Notes under the pieces: model-generated
What the model saw: the letters and a program-made list of their open reading frames with translations, nothing else
The model's database searches: none
What the model was told of the DNA's origin: nothing
Part shown: positions 1 to 11,702 of the stretch, in pieces
Numbering within the stretch: position 1 is the first letter of the stretch
How the letters are laid out: each line of letters starts with the position of its first letter
DNA from: Tethya wilhelma
Taxonomy: Eukaryota; Porifera; Demospongiae; Tethyida; Tethyidae
Direction: 5' to 3'
Length of the DNA: 64,000 nt
Assembly: GCA_964030475.1 (NCBI GenBank)
Contig: CAXIPT010000003.1
Span: forward strand, 8,934,168-8,998,167
Made by a program: the position numbers and the translations under genes

Positions 1-250
1 ACGATTAAAGCATATTTGGAGGGTTTTTTTTTTTTTGGTTTGTACCACTTTAGTAACATCTTTAACAAGAGTTGGTGCGTTATATCATTTCAGTGAGGTA
101 TAACAGCTGTGCAAGCCATGGCGCTTTTGCTGAATCTACATGAATCACGTGACTGGCACAACTTGGCTTTGCAACAAAAAATAAAAGCACTGTGGTGCTT
201 AACCCTCCGAGAGCGTGTTTCGGATCTGTGGTAGCTGTAGATTGTATGTA

Positions 251-550
251 AGGGGCGGTGACTCCCATATGCTCTGTACTTGTGGCTGCGATCGCGGTCA
301 AGATCTTGACCATTCTAAATTTCGAGTTTGACCCTTGACCAGCGCTAAAATTTGAGCTTGACTGTTGACCGTAGCTGTGGTATGACATCATTTTGACGAC
401 CTTACCAATTTGACAGTTCAGAATTTTATTCTGACCGTTCTGAAATTTATTTTGACCGTTGACCAGCACTAAATTTTCACTTTGACAGTTGACCGTCATC
501 TTGACTGCGGTCACAGCCGCAAATACAGAGCATATGGGAGTTGCCACCCC
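251..550. mobile_element. R1 palindromic MITE, copy 1
   Basis: It begins AGGGGCGGTGACTCCCATAT and ends with the reverse complement of the same sequence (GCATATGGGAGTTGCCACCC). The terminal inverted repeats are about 45 bp. The interior is built from repeats of TTGACC and TTGACCGTTGACC. It is homologous to 5062-5377 and 60226-60531. No coding capacity is visible, so it is a non-autonomous DNA element. It lies in the intron after exon 2 of the NSUN5-like gene. Confidence 0.85.
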
Positions 551-706
551 GTATGAGAGTACTAATATTTGTATTGAATTCTAAAAATAATTTTATCCCG
601 AAAGAAAGGGCCCTTGATAGTGCACCCGTGAAAACTAACATTTTATCTTGTAAACTAACATCTTGCAAGTATACTCTTATAGCTCTCTCAACAATTTAAT
701 ACATAC

Positions 707-1086
707 CTTTGGTTCCTTGTACAGTAGGTCACACTTTGTAATAACTTCTTCAAGTAGAGTTCGAACTGTAATAGCACATAAAACTATCACAGTTTGTAGT
801 TGACCATGCAGCCACAGGCTCATGCAGGCTTACATTTTATAGCTTGAGCTGTCAATGCATACAATTTCTTCCTCCTGCCAATTCTGAACTGAGTACCTTT
901 GTGGAATACCAGAGACTTCAAGGAGCCTTTTTTCTTTTCCAATTGCAGTAATATCTTTGAAGCTTGTTTGTACAAAGTGATATTAGACTTGGACTCAGGG
1001 CACAAGGCTACGTCTGGGTTCCGAATGGCTAGTGCCATACCTCCCGCCTGTTCTATCGCCTCAGGCGAATTCTGGATTCGGGTCAT
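707..1086 (-). CDS. nsun5: NSUN5-like 28S rRNA m5C methyltransferase, N-terminal part (5' exons only)
   Basis: Two exons, 834-1086 and 707-765, join in frame (phase 1, donor GTAAGC, acceptor TTACAG). The product reads LYKQASKILLQLEKKKGS, then SLKSLVF, KKLYAL and FRTLLEEVITKCDLLYKEPK. This follows the N-terminal helical region of NSUN5 (a tyrosine-alanine helix, a KGS-[IL]-K-x-LV motif, then a QLYAL motif). NSUN5 methylates a cytosine of large-subunit rRNA in the nucleolus; the catalytic SAM domain would lie to the left of the window and is not seen. The ATG at 1086 is the most upstream in-frame one; the first about 30 residues have no recognised counterpart, and a second in-frame Met occurs at residue 17. 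A 300-bp R1 element sits in the intron after exon 2. Identification rests on about 60 residues, so it is moderately sure. Confidence 0.6.
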
Positions 1087-1552
1087 TCTAAATAATGCAC
1101 ACTAGGCTAACATGGCATTGACATTGTAAATGCACCATAAATAAAATAGAGTATAAGCTATTAGTGCAGCCACTCAGTCAACCAGTGTACAGTAGTGCTG
1201 TAGTGTAGGATTTGGGTGGCATGCCAGACCTTCACTTTGCTAAGCTAGCAAAGGGTCTTGCATGCCAGACTATGGGTAGTCTTGGAGGCAAGATCACAAT
1301 TAATTCCAATGCTATATTGGTCTCAAGTCTAGAGCTAGGCAAACTGCCATGGTGATTAGTGTGCTGCATCTGTAGTCCATTCCCGACATAATTTCTTCAC
1401 CCACCTGTAATTACAGTTTTTCAGATAGACAATTAAATTTAGAAAATTAAGAGAACAGATGTCTTTCAAGTACATGTTTTAACTATTCTGCATAATGGAT
1501 CGGTACATGCACTACAAGTTTATATTGTAATTAACTTGTTCAATCAATGCAG
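1087..1552. other. Intergenic spacer between NSUN5-like gene and lipase gene
   Basis: About 466 bp between two minus-strand genes. It should hold the 3' untranslated region of the lipase and the promoter of the NSUN5-like gene. A short stretch around 1085-1110 (ATTCTAAATAATGCACACTA) recurs near 60870, so the methyltransferase start region overlaps a dispersed repeat. I see no other gene. Confidence 0.4.
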
Positions 1553-4500
1553 TCAAATGTGAGAAAGAATCCAGTCTTTTATTATTTCAATGGCTCTCTC
1601 TCGATCACGATCATTAAGGATTTCATGTCGACTGCCATCAAACGACTGGATAATTAAATTGTAATGTGGAAAATTACAGCAAATATTGCAAACAAATTCA
1701 CCAGAGCACGTAGCTACCAGGTGATGTTCACATTATGCTCTTATGTAAACTTTAAAAAATTGTGCAGTATCCTTTCACTCCAGAGTAAGTATTGGTATTT
1801 GCATACCCCATTCCTTGAAAGTACGTACGTAATAGTTTTACCCTTGAACATACCTCAAAGGTTTTGTCAGAACTGCTGGTGTTGTCATAGACAAACTGAG
1901 AAGCTGAAAATGGAACCAGTGTGTCACTAGTTCCATGAATAATAAGCAAGGGAAGATTCAGTTCTGCGACACGACTCCTAGCAAGACTAATAGCTTTAAC
2001 CGTTTGAGAACCCCAATTGGCCTTCAATGCTTCGTGATACACAAGAGGATCATCTTGATATTTCTTCACCTGCCATGAAATCATTATGAATACATAATGC
2101 ATGTGCACACACACACACACACACATATATACTTTTAATATTGGCAGATTGGCGGTTTTTGTAAGGACTGTCAATATTAAATCCGCCAAACAGTCATTTT
2201 TGTGCATGCACATACGGAATACGTATATTGCTGCGGGGCAAACGGCAAAATAAAATCTGCCAATCATGAAATTTTTGGCAAACCACCAAATTTTATTCCC
2301 GCCAATATTTTGTGCTATACGGTATATATATAGCACATTGAAGTACCTGGAAAAGTCTATACGTACTTAAAACTCGCAACTAATGTAACACAGAAAGGGA
2401 GATGATCAATTCAAGAGCCTGACATGCTATATCATAAGAATGACATAGCTCATAGAAAATCTGTAGCTTCATTCCCAGGCTCTCTCCCTGTGAATATTAT
2501 ATGGTGAAAAATAGGAAGGAGAGCCTGGTGTGCAAAAATCACGTGAATGATGTAGCGCATAAAAAAATCACTATGACATAGCTCTTTCCCTTCCTATTTT
2601 TCAACTTGTGTATAATATTCACAGGGAGAGAGCCTAGGAACGAGGCTAGATTATCAGTCCAAACTCTCTAGGATAAAGTACAATGATGTGGAGAGACAAA
2701 GATAAGCATTGTCAGATACGATGAAAGGTATAATTTTCTTTGGTCTTTAAAATTTAATATGTACGTATACAAGTACACTTGCAGTACACTGTAGGAACAT
2801 ACCTCTTCTGGAATGCTACTAATGGTAGTAGGATCAACGGGTATAATCCCAAACTGTGGAGCAATGAGGCTTATGAAACGAGCAACAAGTTGCTGCATTA
2901 GAAAGAAAAACAAATGTACAGTGTATGCTACATAACAATCAAAATTTTCTTCAAGTGTGTGTACACTGTTTACACTCTGTTCTACATATTGATATAGGCT
3001 ATATATACAAACATTATAACACAATAATGGTCATGATGCATTTCACATAAGAAAATCAAATTTCATTTCAACATATAATATGACTGTAGCTACCTCTTAC
3101 AAGGAAGAGTCCTGCATTAGTTTCAACACTTGGAGCACTTAGTAGTAGTGCATTAAACAGGCTTGGTTTCTCAAGAGCAACTAGAAGAGCCACAAGTCCA
3201 CCCTGAAACAGAGAAGAGAAGATGAACAGTCATAGAGGAATGGCAATAACTGCATTTCTACACATAGTGATTTTAATTTCTTATTCCAGGTTTATTATAA
3301 ACTACAGTGCTGTGTGGCATGCATAAAGGGAGATCCTCACAGTAAGACATACAATGCAAGCAAGGGTGTTGATGTGCAACTACAGCAGGAGATAGAACAC
3401 AACTTTACATTTTGTTAGCCACTCGTAAGCGTATGTCACAAATATTGGTTAAACAGTGAATTTGTGGATGAAGCTCTAGCAATCTTCAGATATAGATGGG
3501 ACAGAGACAAATGTGTACATATGCAACAGGCTGGCTTTTATGGAAACTTGCTATTATGCAAGAAAAATAGACATACCATTGAATGTCCCATCAACAAGCA
3601 TGGCAGCTGAGGATACTTGCATTTCATTGCCTCAACGTGCTGAATAACATCATTCACATAAGTATCATAACTGTTGACATGAACACGATCTCCTTCACTC
3701 TTGCCGTGACCAACTGCATTAATTAGAGTAGACAATTAGTAAATATCTTATATGACGTCATAAGTGAGGTATAGGGGGAAAATGACTCCATATGGTACAT
3801 GGTCTTTCCACCATACAAGTGGGATTTAGAATAGGACATGGGATAATTTCCCCTATATATACTGTAGATGTTAAGATTACTGTTGACACTTTAACACACA
3901 GAAAATGTAAAAGAAAAAAAAAAGAAAGAAAAAAGCTTGGCATAGAACTACACATCTCAAGCCCTCAGTATTCATGTAGCTTGACAGTTAACACATAGAG
4001 TGAGAGAGCCTTCAGAAAAATCTACTAAGAGCAACAGCTTTACAACTGCATGTTGATTATTCTAGCTGGTTGACACAGTGCACAGCATTGTTAATCATAA
4101 CAGTAACTGTGCATGTGCAGCAAAGGTTACTGTACTCCATTCCTGTGCCTGTCTGCTATAGGTGCAGGAAGTGTATATATATATGCATTACAAAACAGCT
4201 TCATGGGTAAGCAAATGGTAGTCTATCATACATTTGTAGCCATGCCTAAAGAGTGTTTTCTGTGTATTCAAAAAGTATTTCTTTCTACATTTCTTCTACA
4301 TGTCAACAAAGAAAGTGTTTAGGTTATATGAAGATGCCTTTGGTCAGTTGATGAAAGTTGTAATTGCCTTTTCTGTGCCTGTTGATTTTATTCAAAATAT
4401 CAATTTTTGGTGAGTTGATGAAAGTGGCCATCAAGTGACTGTACTACAACCACTTTCATACACTGACTTACAGGAAAATAACAATGCACACACTGATTAT

Positions 4501-5733
4501 GTTAGGTCAGACATTCTGTGTATTACATTGCACTACTACCATGCTCAATGCACAAAAAATAGCTACGCTACATCAGCAAGGGGTGGTTGATCACTCCCAT
4601 ACACTCGGTACTTCCATCTGCAACTGGACTCACAGCAGGGTCGTGCACATGGCCACTAGGTATATAGGGCGTGGTCACCAGGTCACAGCACAAATGAACT
4701 ATTCTATGGACACAGAATTGCCGCACACATCAAAGGAATTAGACTTCACACGTGTATATTCAAACATCATTTAACATTTTAGCTTGCTCCAAGGCACTAT
4801 TTTTCACTCAAACTGTGAAAAACAAGATAAATAGAGGTCAGAGGTCGATTGTTTACTTAGGCAGTCCCAAATTTTGATTCCAGTGCCAGATGCCATGAAG
4901 TACGTACAGCACATAAATACAGAGGTGACCACCACTTCAAATGCACAGCTCAAGATCTCCTAGTCAACAACTCTGAATGTTTACTTACAAACTAACTCAT
5001 TAGCTTCTCAGCACAGCATTTATACAGTGAATGAAGCAGCAGCTTGATCTCAGTCAGCTTACAAGGGGCGGCGACTCCCATATGCTCTGTACTTGCGACT
5101 GCGACCGCAGTCAAGATCTTGACCGTTGTAAATTTTCATTTTGACCCTTGACCAGCGGTAAAATTTGAGCTTGACAGTTGACCATAGTTTCGGTATGATG
5201 TCATTTGGACGACCTTTACAACTCTACCGTTCTGAAATTCATTTTGACCGTTCTAAAATTTCATTAAATTTCATTTTGACTGTTGACCAGCAAGAAAATT
5301 TCGCCTTGACCGTTGACCATCATCTTGACCGCGGTTGCAGGCGCAAGTACAGAGCATATGGGAGTCGCCGCCCCTTGAGCTTACCATGGTCATGTCCAAA
5401 TGTGATTATTCCATGAGTAGCAAGTGCCTGTCCTAAGTGTTCATAACGACCCATGTACTCACCAACACCGTGAGACAAATACAACAAGGCTCTAAAGGAG
5501 AAGAGAAGGTTTGCTGAACAATAATTACAATAGCTTGGAAGAGTACATATGTACATAATTTGGTGACAGTGTGTACCAACACATGACATGGCCGGCCAGG
5601 GTATGTATACAGTTTTGTCAGTATGCAGCCCGAGGAGCACGTCCATCACTTCCTACCTGGGGTGATCGACAGGTTCCCATATCCAGGGATGTAGCCTTAG
5701 TCCATTCCATACACTAACAAGCTCACCAGACAT
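1553..5733 (-). CDS. mgll: Monoglyceride lipase (MGLL-like alpha/beta hydrolase), complete, 7 exons
   Basis: Exons in transcription order: 5657-5733, 5385-5491, 3577-3713, 3101-3202, 2803-2892, 1854-2069, 1553-1645. All junctions are GT-AG and in frame, giving 273 residues (human MGLL is about 303). MGLL hydrolyses monoacylglycerols, including 2-arachidonoylglycerol, to glycerol and fatty acid. The order of motifs matches the family: [16 protein letters not shown] (oxyanion loop region), [11 protein letters not shown], the nucleophile elbow GHSMGG (catalytic Ser; codons split between exons 3 and 4), GTSDTLVPF (catalytic Asp) and [10 protein letters not shown] (catalytic His). The start ATG at 5733 opens [14 protein letters not shown]. 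An R1 transposon fills intron 2, starting 8 bp from its donor. The gene is divergent from capza with 194 bp between the two start codons. The family assignment is firm; exact substrate is inferred. Confidence 0.93.
2130..2324. repeat. Palindromic element, TACCGTATA-type, in lipase intron 5
   Basis: The two halves are inverted copies (TATTGGCAGATTGGCGG near 2137 against CCGCCAATATTTTGTGC near 2300). The right end is TATACGGTA, the end shared by a family seen about ten times in the window. A (CA)n tract at 2107-2124 adjoins it. Confidence 0.6.
2468..2649. repeat. Hairpin MITE with CCTCGTTCC-type end in lipase intron 5
   Basis: Left arm CCCAGGCTCTCTCCCTGTGA (from 2475) is repeated inverted as TCACAGGGAGAGAGCCTAGG (about 2620). 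The right end reads GGAACGAGGCTAG. The ends resemble the larger element at 26260-26906. It is non-coding. Confidence 0.6.
5062..5377. mobile_element. R1 palindromic MITE, copy 2
   Basis: The best preserved copy: it opens CAAGGGGCGGCGACTCCCAT and closes ATGGGAGTCGCCGCCCCTTG, a perfect terminal inverted repeat. The interior has several TTGACC and GACCGTTGACC units. It is inserted in intron 2 of the lipase gene; the intron begins GTAAGCT and the element starts directly after. Confidence 0.88.
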
Positions 5734-5927
5734 CTTTTCACAACAGACTGTTTTCGAAATTTCCGCGATTACCCCGCCCTCGGCCTCCCAGGCCTCCAAT
5801 CATATGCGTTCAACGTGATATACATGTGACCTCCATAATCACGTGATTGCTCTTTTGCTAGCCTAAAAACAACTACTGTCGTGTTGTGTAGCTGTGGAGA
5901 TTTTATAAGGGAATTTACTGTAGAAAA
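5734..5927. promoter_or_regulatory. Compact bidirectional promoter between mgll-like and capza
   Basis: Only 194 bp separate the two divergent start codons. The segment contains a GC-richer stretch (CCCCGCCCTCGGCCTCCCAG, 5774-5793) in otherwise AT-rich DNA and two CACGTGA-like sites (near 5842 and 5821-5828). Both genes must initiate transcription here or inside the 5' untranslated regions, so shared control is likely. This is inferred from spacing; no TATA box is evident. Confidence 0.55.
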
Positions 5928-8900
5928 ATGACTGACTACAGTGAACAGATACCAGACAACGAAAAGGTTAGCATTTACATAATGACTTGTTAAAATTGCG
6001 TGCATTTTNTCTGTTGAAACTCAGTCTTGAGAAGTGGCTTCAGAATCAAACTGTATCTGCTGTTTGTTATCAGTGGCTTAGTTACCATCCTATTTGTAGT
6101 GCATGTGATCAATTTCCAGTTGTTAAATGACTGTGTGTAATGTACCTAACAAGATAAAGAGCATGTAATTGGATAGCACTGCCCACTTTCCTTCTTACTG
6201 TAACCACTGCTGTGTATCCAGAGGTTCAATGTGTAAGAAGCAGAAGTCTAAGTGAAGTGCTTTCTCCTTGGCTCTTGTGTATCAGGGTTTCCCTCCTAGC
6301 CATTATAATTTGTTCAGGGCTTGGTTTCTAAAGGTACATGAGTGATGTCAGGCTAAAACTATGGCCTTTTGATTTTCATCTAAGAAATATCTGAGTTGCG
6401 TGAGGAGGCTACAAGCTCGTTCGAAGTGTATGGTGGTTTTTTTTTTGTAATATTGTTGCTTATAACCGCTCTGTTTAGCTCCTCTACCGGCTTTTGGGCC
6501 TTACTGAAGCTATGGCTTTCCCATACAGTGTGTGAGAATGATGTATGTATTAGGTGTAAGCCACCAAGCTTAAGCACTGTGTGACTATGTAATTGTTAAC
6601 AAGAATTTTCTAATCCAAATACAAGTCACCCAATAATACTAGTGCTTACATTTACCGTAAATCCAGAACTTTGTACATGTTAAAATATTCACATTTAATT
6701 TTTCCACGTCATCTATTTTTCGCGGTGTAGTGAAAGAAATATACGTAGAAACGGGTTGTTTGTATAATTCACTTAATTTTTCGTGTTGTCATTTTTGCGG
6801 TAACGTCAAACCGCAAAATATAAACGACAGCAAAATTTTCCACATTTACGGTACTTTTTTATAGTATTGCTTGTTTATTTGGTACCAGGCCTTCTCTGCC
6901 CTTAGCAGTTTCAATGTGTCCGACAGTCAAGTATGGGTGATAGCTAGACAGGAGGAAAGGGGCTACAATACCAAGCTACAATAAACAAGATTGCTTGCTG
7001 ATTTAGAACTACTACATAACTGTATGAGTACAAACACACTGTGCATACTGGATATTACCCCTGTAGGTTCGTGTCGTGTCAGGCTTCATCAAGAGTGCTC
7101 CACCAGGAGAATTCAATGAAGTTTTTAACGGTATTGTGATTTGTATAATTAAGCTAGTCAAGAAGTTGGTTGAAAAGGACTAAAATTAATAGTACTACAG
7201 TATAACACTGCAACTAAAACTGTTGATTTTATGTTATCTACAGATGTGCGTGTATTGCTAGATAATGACACTCTTCTTAAGGAAGGTGCTTCAAGGTTTG
7301 TACACACATTCTTGTTTACTTGTGGTGTATATAGCATGTATAGTGGTTAGCGATTTTGCTCCTCTGCAGTGCATTTGTTGAGTACAACACAGAACAGTTC
7401 ACCCCTGCTAAAGTGGGAGAAGACCTTGTGAGTTCCCTCTCCCTCTATTAGTCAACCTTTTAAGTTTGTTACGTGTCGTTGTGTTGTACATTAGGTTCTT
7501 GTAACTCCTCATGGCAAGGTGGACAGTTCTAGGTTTTCTGATCCTCGTGGAAAAAGAACATTCAAATATGATCATCTTCGCAAGGTACGTATTCTGTGTA
7601 AAGGGTATAAAGTTTTACCACTCGATGATGCATGCACAGGCATCAGAAAGTGATGCTTGTTATAGCATTTTGAAGGTCAAGAACCCGGCAGTACATTGGG
7701 ATTTTCACAGTCAACTTACATGTACATGTAGTCGAGTAATGACGTCAATCACATCAAGCTGACTCATTATAGGTTTATAATTATACATTATTTAAGTAGA
7801 GTTTTGTGTGTCTGGCTTAGGATAGAATGGCAGGCACTGTAAGTATGGTTTACTGTTTTTGAGATAGCTGGCAAGGCTTAACAGTGGCATCTGTATCTGA
7901 CAGAAGTGTGATAAGGGAGCCCATATTTCACAAAGGAAGTGTAGCAAGGGAGAAGTGTGGTACTTACAGTGTAGGAGTCTGCTTCTTTATTTCTGTACAC
8001 AACTCTTAGCTAGCCAGATTATGGTTTTTTGCTTGTTGATTCTGAAAATGCTGGAAATCGGTAATGGTCGTCTGTGGCATCACATAGTAGACATTGCACA
8101 AAGCTGGCAGTCTGTGTATTGGTTCACTGAATTACCAAGCCAGTACCTTGTGCATAAAGTTTACTGATGTGTTGTTTTATAATTTGGGCATTAATTCATG
8201 TGTTGCGTTATATTTTTCTTGTGTGCATATATGTTTCTAGTGCCGTAAACTAAAGCCACCCTCTACTTAAATGTGTATGTAGTGTGTAATGTTGATGATG
8301 TTTACCAGACACATAAACATCCTCAACGGCACACAGAAGGCTTGGCATTTATTATAATAGCCATGCACAAATAGGCCTGCCACATCCTGATACTGATGTG
8401 ACATACAGCTACAGTGTATGTAGGCCTGTGAACATACTAAAGAATACAGAATTTAGAGACAGAAAATTATTTGGAAATCATGAGTTGAAATGCTCTTGTG
8501 TGTGTGTATTGTAGGAAGCAAGTGACGTTCAGCCAGAAGGAAGTGATGAAAAGGCTGAGCCATTTCGAGCTGCCTTGGATAAATCTCTGCAAGTCTACAT
8601 TAAAGAACATTACCCAAATGGTGTTGTCACTGTAAGTCAATGTAGTATTGAACCAGCCTCATTTCTGGGCTCTCCCTTGTCTTGTATATATTATTTTTAA
8701 TAATTTTACTACTGGGTACTAAAAGTTGATGGTGGCTGGTAGTTTAGATTTGACATGTGAGTGATGTGAAGTTAGACCTGGGAGCATGGTCTTCTTTTGT
8801 AGTGTTAGTATGTTTCACTTACACATTAGGTATATGGTTCCTCTTCTGGTGCTAATGTCAAATTGACAGCATGTATTGAAGATCACAAGTTTAGCCCAAG

Positions 8901-10740
8901 GAACTTTTGGTAAGTGTATTTGTTCCCTGATGTGACTATACCGTGGTTTATTCCCAGTACGATAGTACTGGGTATAATAGGAATGGCACGGATGGCCCAT
9001 TAGCGCAGTACAAATATTCATGTGAATAACTCTGTAAAAACTGAGTGCTTGGCACTAAAAGGCTTCTCAAGCTACTATTTAGCTCTTTCTCTTTCTAATG
9101 AGCCCAAAACATGGCCTAAAACCATTAAATATGCCAAACCTCCAATTTTCTCCGTTTTCTTCTTCTATCTTCTCACGTCATATCTCAAAGACCATTCACT
9201 TTCAGAAGCTGATTCTTGAATGAACAAACTTGGCTTTGATTGCTTTTGCCATTGTTTTTTTTGTGTCTCACATTGAGTCACTAGATACAAGGCAAAAGGC
9301 ACCTTCTCCATTATGCCATTAATTTCTAAACTCATGCATTATTCCTAAGCTAGCTAGCCTGACCCTTTCCATTTTCAAGTGTGCATTATTTGGAATCTAT
9401 TGCAAACATACAGTGTCCCAAGTTCTGTCCTCTGTGTTTAGTTCTTTAATAGGGAAGTTATCTATAGCTAGCAAGACACACATATAGTTGACATAAATCA
9501 TGTTCAGTTTGGGATTTCAGAGTTTCAGCTGTCTGAAAGGCATGACTACTGTACGGCTCAAGAATTCCACTGATAGTAGGAACAATTATTTGAAAAAAAT
9601 TGAACAAGCAAGTTCAAAAACTATTAGAGATGTAATTCAAACATAGGAATGGTTGTCAGATTGAGTGAGTTCATTCCTGTGTCTACATTGTCATTGATCT
9701 CAGTAGGGATATGGACATACATGTGACACAGTGAAATGAACTCTTTGCTCAATCTCACAACCATTGCTATCTTGTTTGCGTACAGTTCAATTGCTGAGGC
9801 AAAATGACTGCATGTCCAAGGATAAATGCTGTAACTGATGATATTATGATGCAGAAGAGTTTATGGTAGATTTTGGTTTTGAGTAGTAATCATGGAATTA
9901 GCTATAATATAGTTGAAGCAAAAGTTTTCTGATCACTAATTTTACATGTATCATGTGAAAATTCCAGGAATGGCCGTTGGCGATCAGAGTGGTCGGTGAC
10001 CTTCACTCCCGGTGGATCTGGGGAGCTAAAGGGAATTCTTAAAGTGCAAGTACGACAAACTGTAGCTAAATTTGTTGAGCTTTCTTGAGTGAGTTCTTGT
10101 TTTCCTTCTCTCTTTGTAGGTACATTACTATGAAGATGGGAATGTACAGCTTGTGTCCAATAAGGAAGTCAAGGAAACTTTGAGAACTGGAGTAAGTCTG
10201 TTTATCATATTGTTACAGTAGTTAGACAATACTGTTATTACAAATTTTTGGAATACACAAAAATGTCTTAAATGTCATGAAGTAAAAACAGCAGTATTTA
10301 CAAGTGACTGTTTGTGTCTCACATAGAGTGTTGATGCTACAGTAAAGGAGTTCCTTAAAATTGTGGAGGCGTCAGAGAATGATTATCAGGTTAGTTGTGG
10401 TCAAGTGGTAAATTTGGCCTGAGTAGAGTAGGTGTTGCTAGGTAATCTACCAGACATCTTGTGTACTCATGCAAGTGCAAATTCAAGACCTGTGTAGATA
10501 TGCTGCTTACCTTACATCAGTGTGTATTGGTTTAGTAGCTAAAGATTGATTCTTGATCTATACTCTGTCACTGATAAGATATTCACTCTCAATCACTAGG
10601 GTGCACTAGTTGAGAACTACAAGACAATGAGTCAGACAACGTTCAAGGCATTGCGCCGTGCCCTACCAGTGACACGTACAAAAGTTGATTGGAACAAGAT
10701 TGCAGCCTATAACATTGGCAGTGAACTGAAAGGCAAGTAA
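5928..10740 (+). CDS. capza: F-actin capping protein alpha subunit (CapZ alpha), complete, 11 exons
   Basis: Exons: 5928-5966, 7067-7130, 7244-7295, 7370-7427, 7495-7584, 8515-8631, 8830-8909, 9968-10049, 10120-10191, 10327-10389, 10600-10740. All junctions are GT-AG and in frame; the total is 285 residues, matching the family's usual 286. CapZ alpha pairs with CapZ beta to cap the barbed ends of actin filaments in the cytoplasm. Conserved blocks are visible in order: [78 protein letters not shown], and the C-terminal [20 protein letters not shown] followed by DWNKI, the actin-binding tentacle region. The 9-kb introns carry R4 and R5 repeats. The identification is secure. Confidence 0.97.
6652..6854. 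repeat. Palindromic TACCGTA-type MITE in capza intron 1
   Basis: It starts TACCGTAAATCCAGAACTTT and ends CACATTTACGGTA. The interior is an imperfect inverted repeat (CGCGGTGTAGTG, GTAACGTCAAACCGC). A single ambiguous base (n) lies at 6009, upstream of it in the same intron. Confidence 0.6.
7795..7960 (+). repeat. Fragment of repeat family R5 in capza intron 5
   Basis: The stretch GTTTTGTGTGTCTGGCTTAG, then TAGAATGGCAGGCACTGTAA and a GGCAAGGCTTA-containing segment match, with gaps and substitutions, the R5 copy at 28497-29240. It is a partial, diverged copy. Confidence 0.5.
8951..9420 (+). repeat. Repeat family R4, copy 1, in capza intron 7
   Basis: It begins TTCCCAGTACGATAGTACTG, followed by GGAATGGCACGGATGGCCCA and TTAGCGCAGTACAAATATTC. 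The same order recurs at 20819-21260 with roughly ten to fifteen percent visible differences. No reading frame is conserved between the copies. Confidence 0.7.
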
Positions 10741-11702
10741 CTAAAGAAATTAACTGATTTGATTAAGTTTGCTTGTAGTGATAACATTTTAGGTGGAGTT
10801 CAGTCATTCATAATTAGAAAATTAATGCATGTTGACATTGTTGTATGAATTTTTATATAGGTATCAGTCTTAATTTTTTATGATTGTATGTAGTCTAAGC
10901 TTATTTTGTGTTGTGAAAAATATTATATTATACCCAAGTGTAATAGTGCATGGTAATATGAACTGTGCACCCAATGCACAAAATAAATCTTATTCACTTC
11001 AATCTCGGACCAAATTTATTTACCATCGAATCTATAGCATTCACTCACCATACCTGGCACTATGTACACTTTATTAGCTATTGTACTGTGGCTTGGCACG
11101 TGAACAATCAGTATTTAAGATCAATATTGTATTAGCTCCAGTATGCCCATGCAGGCCACTCCCTTAGGAGCCAACCAACTTCTATAGTCCCGGCCCCCTG
11201 TATGTTTATGGTGGCAAGTATGCTGAGCAACAACCTTTCTGCTTTGTCAGCATTTTCTTTCATATCATTGCGGTGAAGAGGATATAGTCTCATGTACATG
11301 CATGATTCTGAGCAACAGGTATTTGTAATACAGGCATTCTAGAGTACATGTGCAGTATTCTGTACTTAGTGCCTTTGATCACAGCTGGTACAAAGAAAAG
11401 AAAGCTGGCATGCATGGTTTGGATCACAACCTGAATCCAGTCAAACAATTGTTTGCGGGTACACCAATTGTGGTAACTCATGATTGCATTATCAAGTCCA
11501 CGTTTTTACTCTAGTTATATCCTGCTTTTGAAAAATCACCATAAAATTTATTATAATATGAATTATTGGTAAATGGATAACAAATCATTATGGCGAATGG
11601 ATTTCTAATCATCAAATTAATCACAACAAAATTCAACAGCAATGAGCTTATAAGATAATAAAACAAAACTCCTATGAACCAATTAATGTTATGACAATAT
11701 TC
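10741..11702. other. Intergenic region between convergent capza and Tudor genes
   Basis: About 960 bp separating the two stop codons. It should hold both 3' untranslated regions. Apart from the AATAAA at 10982 I see no gene, RNA or recognisable repeat. Confidence 0.4.
10982..10987 (+). terminator. Candidate poly(A) signal of capza
   Basis: AATAAA lies 242 bp after the capza stop codon on the same strand, in an AT-rich 3' region. Earlier variants are possible, so this is a candidate only. Confidence 0.4.

Noticed and set aside
1..110. Possible third NSUN5 exon on the minus strand (an open stretch around 2-100)
   Set aside because: It runs through a poly-A tract and does not resemble the expected NSUN5 segment; no clear splice pair.
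80..547. 155-codon minus-strand frame
   Set aside because: It lies almost wholly in R1 copy 1; the repeating residues are translations of TTGACC units and the palindromic ends.
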